Below, in pieces: positions 54,134-63,071 of a stretch of DNA of 64,000 bases. Positions within the stretch are counted from its first letter, which is position 1, and each line of letters starts with the position of its first letter. The notes under the pieces were generated by a model, which did no database searches, had not been told where the DNA came from, and saw nothing but the letters and a program-made list of their open reading frames with translations. Made by a program: the position numbers and the translations under genes. Source of the DNA: Methanococcoides alaskense (GTDB taxonomy: Archaea; Halobacteriota; Methanosarcinia; Methanosarcinales; Methanosarcinaceae); NCBI RefSeq assembly GCF_031454185.1, contig NZ_JAVDQI010000005.1, positions 1-64,000 on the forward strand, in the 5' to 3' direction.

Positions 54134-54307
54134 ATGTCACATTCAACCTTACATCCCCTCGTCTGGGGACTTATCACATTCGTAATGGGAATCCCCATAG
54201 TCTATTTCATGAGCGAAGAACCTCAATTAAGATCAGTGATAAAAAGAGCGTTTTTGATGGCACTTGGATTTACCATTGGTGCAACTATTGGATATTTTTA
54301 TCCATGA
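54134..54307 (+). CDS. 57-residue membrane protein of unknown function
   Basis: This short gene encodes two hydrophobic helices (LVWGLITFVMGIPIVYFM and FLMALGFTIGATIGYFY) around a charged loop (SEEPQLRSVIKR). A TATA-like TTTTTAATATATG at 54104-54116 lies about 18 bases ahead of the ATG, so the mRNA would be leaderless. Clean start, promoter and hydrophobic pattern support a real gene; the family is unknown. It lies directly upstream of the PARIS-like pair in the same direction. Confidence 0.65.
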   Translation: MSHSTLHPLVWGLITFVMGIPIVYFMSEEPQLRSVIKRAFLMALGFTIGATIGYFYP

Positions 54308-54421
54308 ACAATTTCCCACACATTAAAGCAAACTATATACAACAAAAACGAGATATTATTAATCATCGAGACTAATGTTGTAGTATCATATTCGTTTTTA
54401 GAGATGCTTTGGGGAGCTTTC

Positions 54422-55777
54422 ATGAAAATAAAGAGGATCGTTGTTAAGAACCTATTTGGAACGTTCGACCATGATGTTCCGTTGAACACAGAAGAGCATA
54501 TCACTATTCTCCACGGACCGAACGGTATTGGCAAGACGGTCCTACTTCAGATATTGAACTCGCTGTTCCGTTCCAACTATTATGAGCTTTATCGCATTCC
54601 TTTCAGCCGGCTCGAAATCGAGTTCAGTGACAGGAGCAAACTTGTTGTAAGGAAAAAACTATATCTGGACGAAACTGAACCCATCAAAGCTGAGAACAGC
54701 AGTTATCGCGAACTGGCATTCGAATGGCTTAAACCCACAAAGAAAAAGGTTCGTTATACAGTCAAGCCGATTGATATTGAAGAAGTTTTCTCGACACCTA
54801 AGGTCGAGCATATGATACCTGAGCTTGAGAAGATAGATGATAACACCTGGGTACATTTCACCACGCAGGAAAAGCTCACATCCGAAGAGGTCATGAGCCT
54901 TTTCAGTGACAAGCTCCCACAAAAGAGAAAGGACGAACCTGCATGGCTCAGGGAAGTGCTGGCTTCCATCAACATCTGTTTCATTAAGACACAGCGACTG
55001 CTAAGTATTTCATTCTCCCAATCCGTGGAGACAGAAAGAAGAACCTCCGTCATACCTTCTGTGATCAGTTATTCCGATGAACTTGCAGGCTCCATGCAGA
55101 AGAAACTTGCAGAATATGCAGCACTTTCACAATCCCTTGACCGTACATTCCCTTCGAGACTACTAAAGACGGACAGTAAACATGTGGACACGTCCATAGA
55201 AGAACTAAAGGTCAAACTTACCGAACTGGAAGAAAAAAGAAAACAACTCATCGAAGCGGGATTCATCGAGGCAGAAGGCGGTCTTGACATAGAGGAGATC
55301 ACAGATATCGATGAGAGCAACAGGAATTTTCTCCAGCTTTACATAGAAGATGTCAAACAAAAGCTCAGCGTATTCAATGATCTTACTCAAAGGATAGACC
55401 TTCTTATAAAAATAATCAATTGCAGATTCCTTTACAAGAAACTCTCGGTCAGCAAAAAAAATGGTTTTGTTTTTACAACGGCAGAAAATATGCCCCTTTC
55501 ACCGACCAAGCTCTCATCCGGAGAACAGCAGGAACTGGTACTGTTCTACGAGCTGTTGTTCCATGTAGAACCTGAAGCTTTGATACTTATTGATGAGCCC
55601 GAGATATCACTACATGTCCTATGGCAACAACAGTTCCTGAGAGACTTACAGGCAATAACCCAGCTCGCAGGTTTTGATGTCCTGATAGCCACACATTCGC
55701 CACAGATAATTCATGACCGCTGGGACCTTACCGTTGAGCTTAGAGGACGCGATAATGAAGAGATACTTAACAGCTGA
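54422..55777 (+). CDS. AAA/ABC-type ATPase, AriA-like subunit of a PARIS-like defence pair
   Basis: The 451-residue protein has an SMC/OLD-like ABC ATPase split by a coiled coil: Walker A LHGPNGIGKTVLLQ (about residues 31-44), a helical middle with coiled coil near 260-290, signature LSSGEQQELV, Walker B ALILIDEPEISLH and switch IATHSPQII. The start at 54422 is favoured by GGGGAG just ahead. The gene overlaps by 23 bases a DUF4435 TOPRIM-like gene. AriA (ATPase) with AriB (DUF4435) is the PARIS anti-phage system, triggered by phage anti-restriction proteins. Assignment rests on architecture seen by eye. Confidence 0.82.
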   Translation: MKIKRIVVKNLFGTFDHDVPLNTEEHITILHGPNGIGKTVLLQILNSLFRSNYYELYRIPFSRLEIEFSDRSKLVVRKKLYLDETEPIKAENSSYRELAFEWLKPTKKKVRYTVKPIDIEEVFSTPKVEHMIPELEKIDDNTWVHFTTQEKLTSEEVMSLFSDKLPQKRKDEPAWLREVLASINICFIKTQRLLSISFSQSVETERRTSVIPSVISYSDELAGSMQKKLAEYAALSQSLDRTFPSRLLKTDSKHVDTSIEELKVKLTELEEKRKQLIEAGFIEAEGGLDIEEITDIDESNRNFLQLYIEDVKQKLSVFNDLTQRIDLLIKIINCRFLYKKLSVSKKNGFVFTTAENMPLSPTKLSSGEQQELVLFYELLFHVEPEALILIDEPEISLHVLWQQQFLRDLQAITQLAGFDVLIATHSPQIIHDRWDLTVELRGRDNEEILNS

Positions 55778-56612
55778 CGATATCGCGAACAACGTTCGAA
55801 TGATGCGAACCCAGTTCAGGGGTAGTGTATTGATAATCGAAGGCAGCACCGACATGAGGCTCTACCAGCGATTTGTGGATGATAAAAGATGCAAGGTCAT
55901 CCCCGCCAATGGAAAGGAGAATGCTATCAAGGTCATACATATCCTTAAACGTTCAAAAATGGAAGGTGTCCTAACCATCGTAGATGCTGATTTCTGGCGG
56001 GTTGACGGAATAAGGAACAATAATAGTGATGTGCTTGTCACTGACACTCATGATCTTGAGACAATGCTTATTGCATCAGAAGCACTGGAGCGTCTTCTTG
56101 AAGAATTCACATCACCATACAAAGTCGAAGCGCTTCATATGTCCATAAGACAACTCTTGCTTTATACAGCAATGCCATTGGGACTTTTCAGATGGCTTTC
56201 GTCCTCTGGCAAAGATAAACTGTCACTCAGGTTCAAGGATGTCGATTTTGAACAGTTCATGGAAGTACAGCCACTATCGATAAACCTCAAACGTCTCATA
56301 CGAGAAGTAAAGGTCAACTCAAACAGACATTCCCTGAACGAGAGGATCATACGCAAAAAGCTTATGAAAATGCTCGATGAGGATCACGACCCCTGGCAGA
56401 TATGTTCCGGTCACGATGTTGTAGAGATACTGGCATTCGGACTACGCGAGATCTTTGGCAATTTGGATGCACATCATACGAACGAAGGAATAATAGACAG
56501 AAGCCTGCGGCTTGCCTATGATATAACAATGTTCAAGAAGACCGAACTATATAGCTCTATCCTGAATTGGGAAGAAGAGAATGTACCTTACATCGTCCTC
56601 ACTGAAGCTTGA
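55755..56612 (+). CDS. DUF4435 TOPRIM-like protein, AriB-like effector of a PARIS-like pair
   Basis: The 285-residue protein shows TOPRIM features: Glu29 in VLIIEGSTDMRLY, a DxD at Asp77/Asp79 in LTIVDADFW, and VTDTHDLETMLI, a DUF4435 hallmark. In PARIS the effector AriB is released from AriA and acts as a nuclease on host tRNA, stopping growth of infected cells. Here the start overlaps the end of the ATPase gene by 23 bases, the usual tight coupling. The true start is the ATG at 55755; an upstream frame to 55713 only shadows the ATPase. Confidence 0.82.
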   Translation: MKRYLTADDIANNVRMMRTQFRGSVLIIEGSTDMRLYQRFVDDKRCKVIPANGKENAIKVIHILKRSKMEGVLTIVDADFWRVDGIRNNNSDVLVTDTHDLETMLIASEALERLLEEFTSPYKVEALHMSIRQLLLYTAMPLGLFRWLSSSGKDKLSLRFKDVDFEQFMEVQPLSINLKRLIREVKVNSNRHSLNERIIRKKLMKMLDEDHDPWQICSGHDVVEILAFGLREIFGNLDAHHTNEGIIDRSLRLAYDITMFKKTELYSSILNWEEENVPYIVLTEA

Positions 56613-56618
56613 CCAATA

Positions 56619-57593
56619 TCAGAGCTTTGACATCTCCTTATAATCCAGTACTTTTGAGACAGGGCTTGTTGATACCTGAATACCTGCTTCCTCTACAGCA
56701 GAGATCATGTTCACGCCAACGCCTACAAGGATCCCGGATAAACCTTCTTCAACCGGAGCACCACATAGATCATAAGCTGAAGAGCCAATGTTCATTACAT
56801 TACCTATGCCGGAAGCCTCAAGCTGATGCAAGACATCCTTTGCTTTTTCAACTGCAGAAGATGGAATTGTGCGTATATTGGCAAGGATGCGACCGTTGCC
56901 TGTATCAAGCACGTCCAGAACTGAAGTTGCATGTCTTATCATGAATATCTTTACCGGATCAATGGAAGTACCGGAATACGAGATCAAGTCCCTGAATTGC
57001 ACAGGGTCGTTATGCTCCATTTCCAATATACCGCCATATGCCGGTTTTACTGGAATGCCGTTTCTGAGAAGCACACCGTCATATGTAATACTGCAAACAG
57101 TTGCTATGCCCACACTACCTTCAGGCACATATACCCCGGAATCTGAATCCTCTTCGAAGATCTTAATGTTAGGACTTATGCACATGCCACCTGATGCAGC
57201 ATATTTCATGACATCGAGAGCATTATCGAAGTCGTCCTTGTCGAGAGTGGAAAGGTTGACTATCACATTGCCTTCTTTGGAGATGGGGTCGTAATCGGTT
57301 TTATAGATGAGCTCTTCGATCCTTGTGATAACAAAACCCAAGCGGTCACCTATAAGAGCATCATCGAGTTCCTTCCTGCCGAAAGTGGTGATGGTACGCC
57401 CGTTATAACCGTGTTTTTCAGTAAATCCCCTTTCGTCAAGTATCCTTAAATGATAGCGTACGGCACGTTCGCCTAAATTGTAACCACGGCTTTGAAGCTC
57501 ATCGGCAATGTTCCTTGCGCCTATAGGTTTATCGCTTTCGCTAATAACACGCATGATCTCAATTAATTTACGCTGAATCTGTGGATCGGTCAT
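56619..57593 (-). CDS. nrpR: NrpR-type nitrogen regulator
   Basis: The 324-residue protein has an N-terminal winged helix (about residues 5-70, with GARNIADELQSRGYNLGERAVRYHL) and one NrpR (DUF128) domain with GGMCISPNIKI, YVPEGSVGIATVCSITYDG and GILEMEHNDPVQFRDLISYSG. NrpR represses nitrogen genes in methanogens and releases DNA on binding 2-oxoglutarate. One HTH and a single NrpR domain resemble the NrpRI protein of Methanosarcina, which works with NrpRII. It is convergent with the PARIS-like pair (6-base gap). Confidence 0.93.
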   Translation of the reverse strand: MTDPQIQRKLIEIMRVISESDKPIGARNIADELQSRGYNLGERAVRYHLRILDERGFTEKHGYNGRTITTFGRKELDDALIGDRLGFVITRIEELIYKTDYDPISKEGNVIVNLSTLDKDDFDNALDVMKYAASGGMCISPNIKIFEEDSDSGVYVPEGSVGIATVCSITYDGVLLRNGIPVKPAYGGILEMEHNDPVQFRDLISYSGTSIDPVKIFMIRHATSVLDVLDTGNGRILANIRTIPSSAVEKAKDVLHQLEASGIGNVMNIGSSAYDLCGAPVEEGLSGILVGVGVNMISAVEEAGIQVSTSPVSKVLDYKEMSKL

Positions 57594-57704
57594 TTATAGG
57601 CACCTGATGTGTATTATAGGTCACAGCAATTTCCATTGGCATTACTCATTTAATGAAAGCAACGGGTATATACCGGACATCAACTTAAAATTAACTATTG
57701 CCGG

Positions 57705-59384
57705 TTATATCTTTCCTGTTTTTAGTATATAAACCATAAGCCATATGCCCATAAAAGCAGCCACTAAAAATCCCATTAAGCCAAAAAGAGGAACACTCCA
57801 AATATGTGGTTCCATCCCGGTCTGAATAATAAGGGAGGAACCAACGATAATGGCAGATATGATGAAACTGAATGCAAGACGATTGCTCGAGGAACTTATT
57901 TCCGCAACTATACGATCCATCTCATGAGGATCGAATTTGAGATTGAGATATCCTTTTTCTGCTGTTGCAAGTATATGAGATATCTGTAATGGCGCTTTGT
58001 GCAACATCCTTGCCGTCTGCCAGAGATCACTGTAGAGCGATTCTGTCATTTGCTTTGGTTTCAGACGATTGCGCATAATCCCCTTCGCGTAAGGTTCAGC
58101 AACAATGGTCACATTGAAATCAGGTACCATTTGTAATGCGAACCCGCTGACCGTCATCACACCTTTAAAGAGCAATGCAATATTTGGAGGGATACGGATA
58201 CGGAATTTTCGCAGCAGGGTCATCATTTCAGCGATCATTTCGGGCGTGTCAAGTTGTTTTAAGGACCTGCCATAATATTTACTCAGGATGTAACCGTATT
58301 CGATCTTAAAGGAATGAACGTCCAGTTCATCAGGAACCATTCCAAAGTCCCTCATAACTTCAAGATATTGTGTTACGTCCTCCCTGGTGATGGCAAGAAG
58401 AGCGTCCACAAGGAGGTTCTTCATCTCATTGGATATGCTGCCCACCATTCCAAAATCAAGAAGACAGATCCGCCCATCTTCCAGTATCAGAACATTCCCA
58501 GAATGCATGTCCGCATGGAAGAAGCCATCCTCGAATATCTGTTTCATGAAAGCCTTGGTTCCGTTCTCCGCTATCTTGTAACGGTCCAGACCCATTTCCT
58601 CGAGGGTCTCGAAATTGTTACATTTGACACCATCGATATACTCCATTGTGAGCACGCGGCGAGTGCTGTATTCCAAATAGACATTTGGAATTACAATGTC
58701 AGGATCATTCTCAAAATTTCTGCGGAAACGTTCAATGTTCCGGGCTTCCTGCACATAGTCCATCTCAGCATGTATAGAGTGGTAGATTTCATCCACAACA
58801 TCCACAGGACTGTAGAGTTTTGCTTCTTCCACATGTTCTTCTGCAAAACCTGCCATGCTGTAAAGGATATCAAGGTCAGAACTTATGACCTTACGGATAC
58901 CCGGTCTTTGAACCTTAACAACAACCTCCGTTCCGTCAAGAAGTTTAGCACGGTGAACCTGACCGATGGAAGCCGCAGCAATAGAGTTACTGTCAAATGA
59001 AAGAAAAATGTCCTCGATCTTTTTTCCAAATTCCTCTTCGACGACCCGTTTGACCTCATCAAAACTAAAAGGCGGCACTTCGTTCTGGAGTTTAGCAAAT
59101 TCCTCAGCATACTCTTTAGGAATTAGGTCCTGACGCATGCTCATGAGCTGACCGAATTTTACATAGGTAGGACCGAGTTCTTCCAGTACTTTTCGCACCC
59201 TTTCAGGACCTGAACACGGACGAGGAGGGGTAGCGAAGCGACCTTTGAATCTAGACCTGAAAGAGCCAAGTGATCTGATGCCCATCTGGTCTACAAAATA
59301 ACCGAACCCATACTTTATCAGGGTATCAATGATGATCCCATAGCGTTTTACCATGGAATACCTGCGTACGAGCTTGGTGGGCAT
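57705..59384 (-). CDS. UbiB/ABC1/AarF-family atypical kinase
   Basis: The 559-residue protein has the family hallmarks: the KxGQ motif (VKFGQLMSMRQDL), the Ala-rich loop AAASIGQVHRAKL, the Lys in VVVKVQRPG, ExD in HAEMDYVQEA, the catalytic FHADMHSGNV and LLDFGMVG. Two C-terminal transmembrane helices (about 497-555) anchor it. UbiB proteins support ubiquinone synthesis in bacteria; methanogens use methanophenazine or other isoprenoid lipids, so a related role in lipid handling is possible. A small phasin-like gene lies 90 bases upstream. Confidence 0.94.
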   Translation of the reverse strand: MPTKLVRRYSMVKRYGIIIDTLIKYGFGYFVDQMGIRSLGSFRSRFKGRFATPPRPCSGPERVRKVLEELGPTYVKFGQLMSMRQDLIPKEYAEEFAKLQNEVPPFSFDEVKRVVEEEFGKKIEDIFLSFDSNSIAAASIGQVHRAKLLDGTEVVVKVQRPGIRKVISSDLDILYSMAGFAEEHVEEAKLYSPVDVVDEIYHSIHAEMDYVQEARNIERFRRNFENDPDIVIPNVYLEYSTRRVLTMEYIDGVKCNNFETLEEMGLDRYKIAENGTKAFMKQIFEDGFFHADMHSGNVLILEDGRICLLDFGMVGSISNEMKNLLVDALLAITREDVTQYLEVMRDFGMVPDELDVHSFKIEYGYILSKYYGRSLKQLDTPEMIAEMMTLLRKFRIRIPPNIALLFKGVMTVSGFALQMVPDFNVTIVAEPYAKGIMRNRLKPKQMTESLYSDLWQTARMLHKAPLQISHILATAEKGYLNLKFDPHEMDRIVAEISSSSNRLAFSFIISAIIVGSSLIIQTGMEPHIWSVPLFGLMGFLVAAFMGIWLMVYILKTGKI

Positions 59385-59474
59385 TCGCGATCCGGCCTGC
59401 TATCAGATTCTATATGGCAACCTACTGCGAAGTTGCTAGTGTATTAAAAAGTGATTAAATGATAGAAGACGAAT

Positions 59475-59786
59475 TTATTCGTCTTTCATCTTTTCCTTTA
59501 ACATGGTTTCAAGATCTTCGATCTTCTTATGGAGGGCATTGATCTCTTCTTTTGTAGCGAGATCAGCCTTGCCAAAGACGTCCTGTACTTTTTCAGAAAC
59601 TGCCTCTTCGAAGTCCTTCTGCTGTTGTTTTTGCTTTTCTATCAGATCCTCTACGAACTTCTTACCTTCTTCCTTGTTAAACTCCCCCTCCTCAACAAGG
59701 TTCTTTACGAGCTCATCGACCTTCTCTTGAGTAATGGCGTACATACCTAAGCCAAAAAGTCCCAATTTCTTTATGCTATCGATCAT
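59475..59786 (-). CDS. Phasin-like coiled-coil protein
   Basis: The 103-residue protein starts MIDSIKKLGLFGLGMYAITQEKVDELVKNL and is then all helix with a high content of Lys, Glu and Gln, ending in a heptad-like coiled coil. This is the pattern of the small PhaP/PhaR-like proteins that often lie beside UbiB-family genes in bacteria. The start at 59786 is set by a GGGAGGT ribosome site; an ATG at 59804 lies upstream, ahead of that site, and is not used. The function is unknown; partnership with the UbiB-like kinase is inferred. Confidence 0.8.
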   Translation of the reverse strand: MIDSIKKLGLFGLGMYAITQEKVDELVKNLVEEGEFNKEEGKKFVEDLIEKQKQQQKDFEEAVSEKVQDVFGKADLATKEEINALHKKIEDLETMLKEKMKDE

Positions 59787-59893
59787 CAAATTATAACCTC
59801 CCATATAGAGTTTAACTTTTTTATGATATATAGTTTGTTAAAAAACAAAAAGAGAGAAAAGAAGAAAGGATGCTCAAAGCAATAAAAGGAACG

Positions 59894-61615
59894 TTATTGA
59901 TCTGCAAGACTTTCAAGATTATTCTCAAGATAGGTTGCACCACACATCTCAATGAACTTGCCGCAAACATCCCTCGCATCGCCATCCATAATGATCGAGC
60001 CATTTTCAAACAGCACTGCACGGTGTGCCACTTCCTTGACAAAGTCCATGTGATGACTGACAAGTACAATGGTAGTTCCAAAACGTGCGTTTATTCTTTT
60101 CAGGGAGTTTGTGACATCCCTTAATGTCACAGGATCAAGGTCTCCGAATGGCTCATCGAGCATGAGGAACTCAGGTTCTGTTGCAAGAGCAAGGGCAATG
60201 TAGGCCCTTACATGTTCACCACCACTTATCTGGTAAGGGGTCTTGTCAAGAATTTCCAGTGGAAGGTCAAGTGCTTCAAATACCGGAACTGCGTATACAT
60301 CAACATCAGTATTTGGTATAACAGGGAATAGTTTGGAATAAACATCCATTGAAAGACGCATACTATTCAATGTATTCGTTCTTTCAATCTCACCCATGTC
60401 CGGAAGGATATAGATCTTATCAAGCATCTCATCAGAAATACCCATCTCTGCGGCTTTTTGACGTGCAAACTCAAGTGCACCATGCATCTTCATGCTTAGT
60501 CTGAAACCGATCTGCTGGCGTACTGTGGAATGCGGGGAAAGTGAGAATTCCTGATGCATTATACTGATCTTTTTCCAAAGTTCCAGGCGCTGTCTGGTAA
60601 AACTGGATATGTTAACCCACTCATCTTCATGCAAGTAGGAAACTGAGCCTTCCTTTGGCTCCTTCAGGCCTTCCATTATTTTCAAAAATGTAGTTTTGCC
60701 TGCACCGGAAGAACCTATGAAACTTACGATCTCGCCTTTATTTATCGAAAGAGATTGGTCCTTTATGTTAAGTACCTCACCGACACGGATCAGGACCAGT
60801 CTTTTAGAGATATTCTCCGCTTTTATGCAGGGACTCTTCTCAGACAATTCAGAGAGCATTTCCTTTGGGGAAAGGTCCTTTAAGAAGTTCTTGAGAACAG
60901 AGGCAGGTTTCCCGTCATCAACGACCTTACCATCTTCGATGTATATGACCCGGTCTGCAAGATAAGCATGTACTTCCGGAAGATGTGAGACTACGATTAT
61001 AGGAATGTTCAGCCTGTCCTTAAGCTGAAGAATAACATCCATAATCTCCTGTTTGGTATCTGGTCCTGTCATTGTGACAGGTTCATCCAGTAACAGAAGA
61101 CGAGGCTGTGCCGCAAGTTGACGGGCAATTATCAAACGCTGTTTTTCGCCGCCACTTAGCAAACTTGAAGAATGAAGGGCTTTATGGTCAAGGCCTACCA
61201 GCCTTAAGTATGCCATGGACCTCTCATACAGTTCATCATAAAAGGGTGCATCCGGTTCCGGCATGCCCTCATAGCCTGCATATTGAATGTTCAGTCTGCG
61301 GATTATATTTTCAATGGCAGGGCCTGCCCATAATCCAAAATTACGCTGAAAATGAATAGCCGTACTTCTTCCGAGTAATTTTTTCCCTTCTGCACCCGAA
61401 AGTTCAGTGATTATGGAACCATCAATTTCAATGCTTCCACTGTCGAATGGTTCGGCTCCCCTCAATATCTTGAGGAGGGTGGTCTTTCCACTGCCACTCT
61501 TTCCCGTTATGCCAAGGATCTCGCCATCTGCCACATCAAAACTTATTCCGTTAAGGATACGGAGTTCGTTTTCGCCAACTTCATAATTCTTTACAATATC
61601 AGAAACTCTGAGCAT
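59894..61615 (-). CDS. atwA: Methyl-CoM reductase activation ATPase, component A2
   Basis: The 573-residue protein consists of two ABC ATPase domains. Walker A motifs are GKSGSGKTTLLK (about residue 38) and GSSGAGKTTFLK (about 300); signature motifs are LLSGGEKQRLI and QISGGEHVRAY. No membrane domain is present. A2 supplies ATP-driven steps in reductive activation of the nickel cofactor of methyl-coenzyme M reductase and is a methanogen/ANME marker. It lies 29 bases downstream of the GGGPS gene on the same strand. Confidence 0.95.
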   Translation of the reverse strand: MLRVSDIVKNYEVGENELRILNGISFDVADGEILGITGKSGSGKTTLLKILRGAEPFDSGSIEIDGSIITELSGAEGKKLLGRSTAIHFQRNFGLWAGPAIENIIRRLNIQYAGYEGMPEPDAPFYDELYERSMAYLRLVGLDHKALHSSSLLSGGEKQRLIIARQLAAQPRLLLLDEPVTMTGPDTKQEIMDVILQLKDRLNIPIIVVSHLPEVHAYLADRVIYIEDGKVVDDGKPASVLKNFLKDLSPKEMLSELSEKSPCIKAENISKRLVLIRVGEVLNIKDQSLSINKGEIVSFIGSSGAGKTTFLKIMEGLKEPKEGSVSYLHEDEWVNISSFTRQRLELWKKISIMHQEFSLSPHSTVRQQIGFRLSMKMHGALEFARQKAAEMGISDEMLDKIYILPDMGEIERTNTLNSMRLSMDVYSKLFPVIPNTDVDVYAVPVFEALDLPLEILDKTPYQISGGEHVRAYIALALATEPEFLMLDEPFGDLDPVTLRDVTNSLKRINARFGTTIVLVSHHMDFVKEVAHRAVLFENGSIIMDGDARDVCGKFIEMCGATYLENNLESLADQ

Positions 61616-61644
61616 AAGTGAAAACCCCGTTAGAATTCAGGAGA

Positions 61645-62388
61645 TCATTTCTTGATAGCAGAAACAATTTCTTCTATCTTTTTCTTGACATCGTCCGTCT
61701 CTTCGACAATAGTACCGGTTACGATCATATCGGCACCGGCATCAGCACATATCTTTGCTGTTTTACCGTCACGGATACCGCCACCAACGATAAGTTTGTT
61801 GTCGCCGAGAACGTGTTTTACCGCACCTATAGTTTCAGGAGTGATCGGTCGGTCTGCGCCTGAACCCGCTTCAAGATAAGTGTAATGCATACCCATGTAT
61901 TTGCCTGCAAGAGAATAAGCAGCTGCAAGCTCTGGTTTGTTGCGTGGAATGAGTTTCGCATCGCCTACCCAGCCAACGGTACCACCAGGCTCGGATATTA
62001 TGTAGGCCATGGAAATAGGCTCAATTCCAGACTTATAGACAATAGGGGCGCCCATCACCTGATTCGTTGTGATATAATTGATATCACGTGAATTAAGAAG
62101 GCTCATAAAAAAGATAGCATCGGCATGAGTGCTCACGCCGCCGGCATTACCCGGAAAAAGAATAGTAGGAACATCAACCTGTTCCTTTATTTTGATCAGT
62201 GTCTGATCCAATGCTACGCCACCGGCTCCTGTAGAGCCACCGATCAGTATGGCATCAGTACCTCCAGCTACAGCCGCTTTTGCAATCTCTGCAGCGGCTT
62301 CCGGAGATTGTGATGCCGGATCGATAAGCGTTAAGTGAACTGTACCTTCGCGTTCTGCGATATCGTTGAGGTACTCTTCCACTTGCAT
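61645..62388 (-). CDS. Geranylgeranylglyceryl phosphate synthase
   Basis: The TIM-barrel prenyltransferase has TVHLTLIDPAS, LIGGSTGAGG, ILFPGNAGGVS, YLEAGSGADRPI and LIVGGGIRDGKTA for phosphate and metal binding. It forms the first ether bond of archaeal membrane lipids from sn-glycerol-1-phosphate and geranylgeranyl diphosphate. The start at ATG 62388 follows the eL40 stop by 8 bases; a longer frame to 62457 would overlap eL40 and is rejected. Confidence 0.95.
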   Translation of the reverse strand: MQVEEYLNDIAEREGTVHLTLIDPASQSPEAAAEIAKAAVAGGTDAILIGGSTGAGGVALDQTLIKIKEQVDVPTILFPGNAGGVSTHADAIFFMSLLNSRDINYITTNQVMGAPIVYKSGIEPISMAYIISEPGGTVGWVGDAKLIPRNKPELAAAYSLAGKYMGMHYTYLEAGSGADRPITPETIGAVKHVLGDNKLIVGGGIRDGKTAKICADAGADMIVTGTIVEETDDVKKKIEEIVSAIKK

Positions 62389-62396
62389 TGTTAGGA

Positions 62397-62546
62397 TCAG
62401 CCTCTTCTGACTTCCTTGTTTTTCACACGTAGATTTGAGTAACCACACTTTCTGCATCTTGTTGCCCTAACAGCATTGCGGGCACTGCACTTCATACAGA
62501 TCTTCTTATTGAGGATCCTTTCTTCTGCTTCTGGGAATCTTGCCAT
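62397..62546 (-). CDS. rpl40e: 50S ribosomal protein eL40 (L40e)
   Basis: This 49-residue gene is short but unmistakable: MARFPEAEERILNKKICMKC followed by ARNAVRATRCRKCGYSNLR. The zinc ribbon uses C17/C20 and C31/C34. In eukaryotes the same protein is fused to ubiquitin; archaea encode it alone. It is directly upstream of the GGGP synthase gene and probably shares its transcript. Confidence 0.96.
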   Translation of the reverse strand: MARFPEAEERILNKKICMKCSARNAVRATRCRKCGYSNLRVKNKEVRRG

Positions 62547-63071
62547 GTTCTCACCTTGATTAATATTAATTGAATATGTATGATAATGTGTTAGTTAGAA
62601 TGTGATATACATCAGTATACCGGCTGGCTACATGCATTTCAAAACATATAACTGTTTTGGGATAGACAAAGCACATCCACAAAATAAATAATAGAATATT
62701 TCAACTAAATGCAACAAATAAAGAACAAAAAAGGAGATGAATGGCAGCGACCAGACTCCGGCAGACCGGAGTGAAAGCAACTTCCCCAATAGACGACTCC
62801 CCAAAGTCACTCTGAAAGCGATTGCGGTGATACCTTGCATGGTCATGGGATCTTACACCCATACGCACATCACCATCTAATCAACTGCCTCACCACATCA
62901 TTGATGATATGGTAATACTAAATCTGACTCCACCATATTAATACTTACTCTAAATTTACAGAATGTACAAATATATTTTACATTGTTAATAACTGTTGAG
63001 ATAAAATAATTAAAATTTGATCAAAAAAGAAAGAGAAGGGAAAGAAAAAGAGAAGAAAGGACCATATGGTC
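62547..63071 (-). ncRNA. Gene-free region with a candidate structured RNA (about 62705-62900)
   Basis: No convincing protein gene is found in these 525 bases. The middle part (about 62730-62900) is clearly more GC-rich than its flanks. It contains a perfect 7-bp stem ACTCCGG / CCGGAGT with a four-base loop (62755-62772) and a smaller GACT/AGTC stem at 62795-62808. On the minus strand a T6 run follows the main stem after about 20 bases, as at the end of a small RNA. A 72-codon frame at 62628-62846 covers it but has no family likeness or ribosome site. The RNA class is unknown. Confidence 0.35.

Noticed and set aside
62628..62846. 72-codon minus-strand frame in the gene-free region
   Set aside because: No ribosome site, no recognisable family and it overlies a strong RNA hairpin; kept only as part of the RNA candidate.
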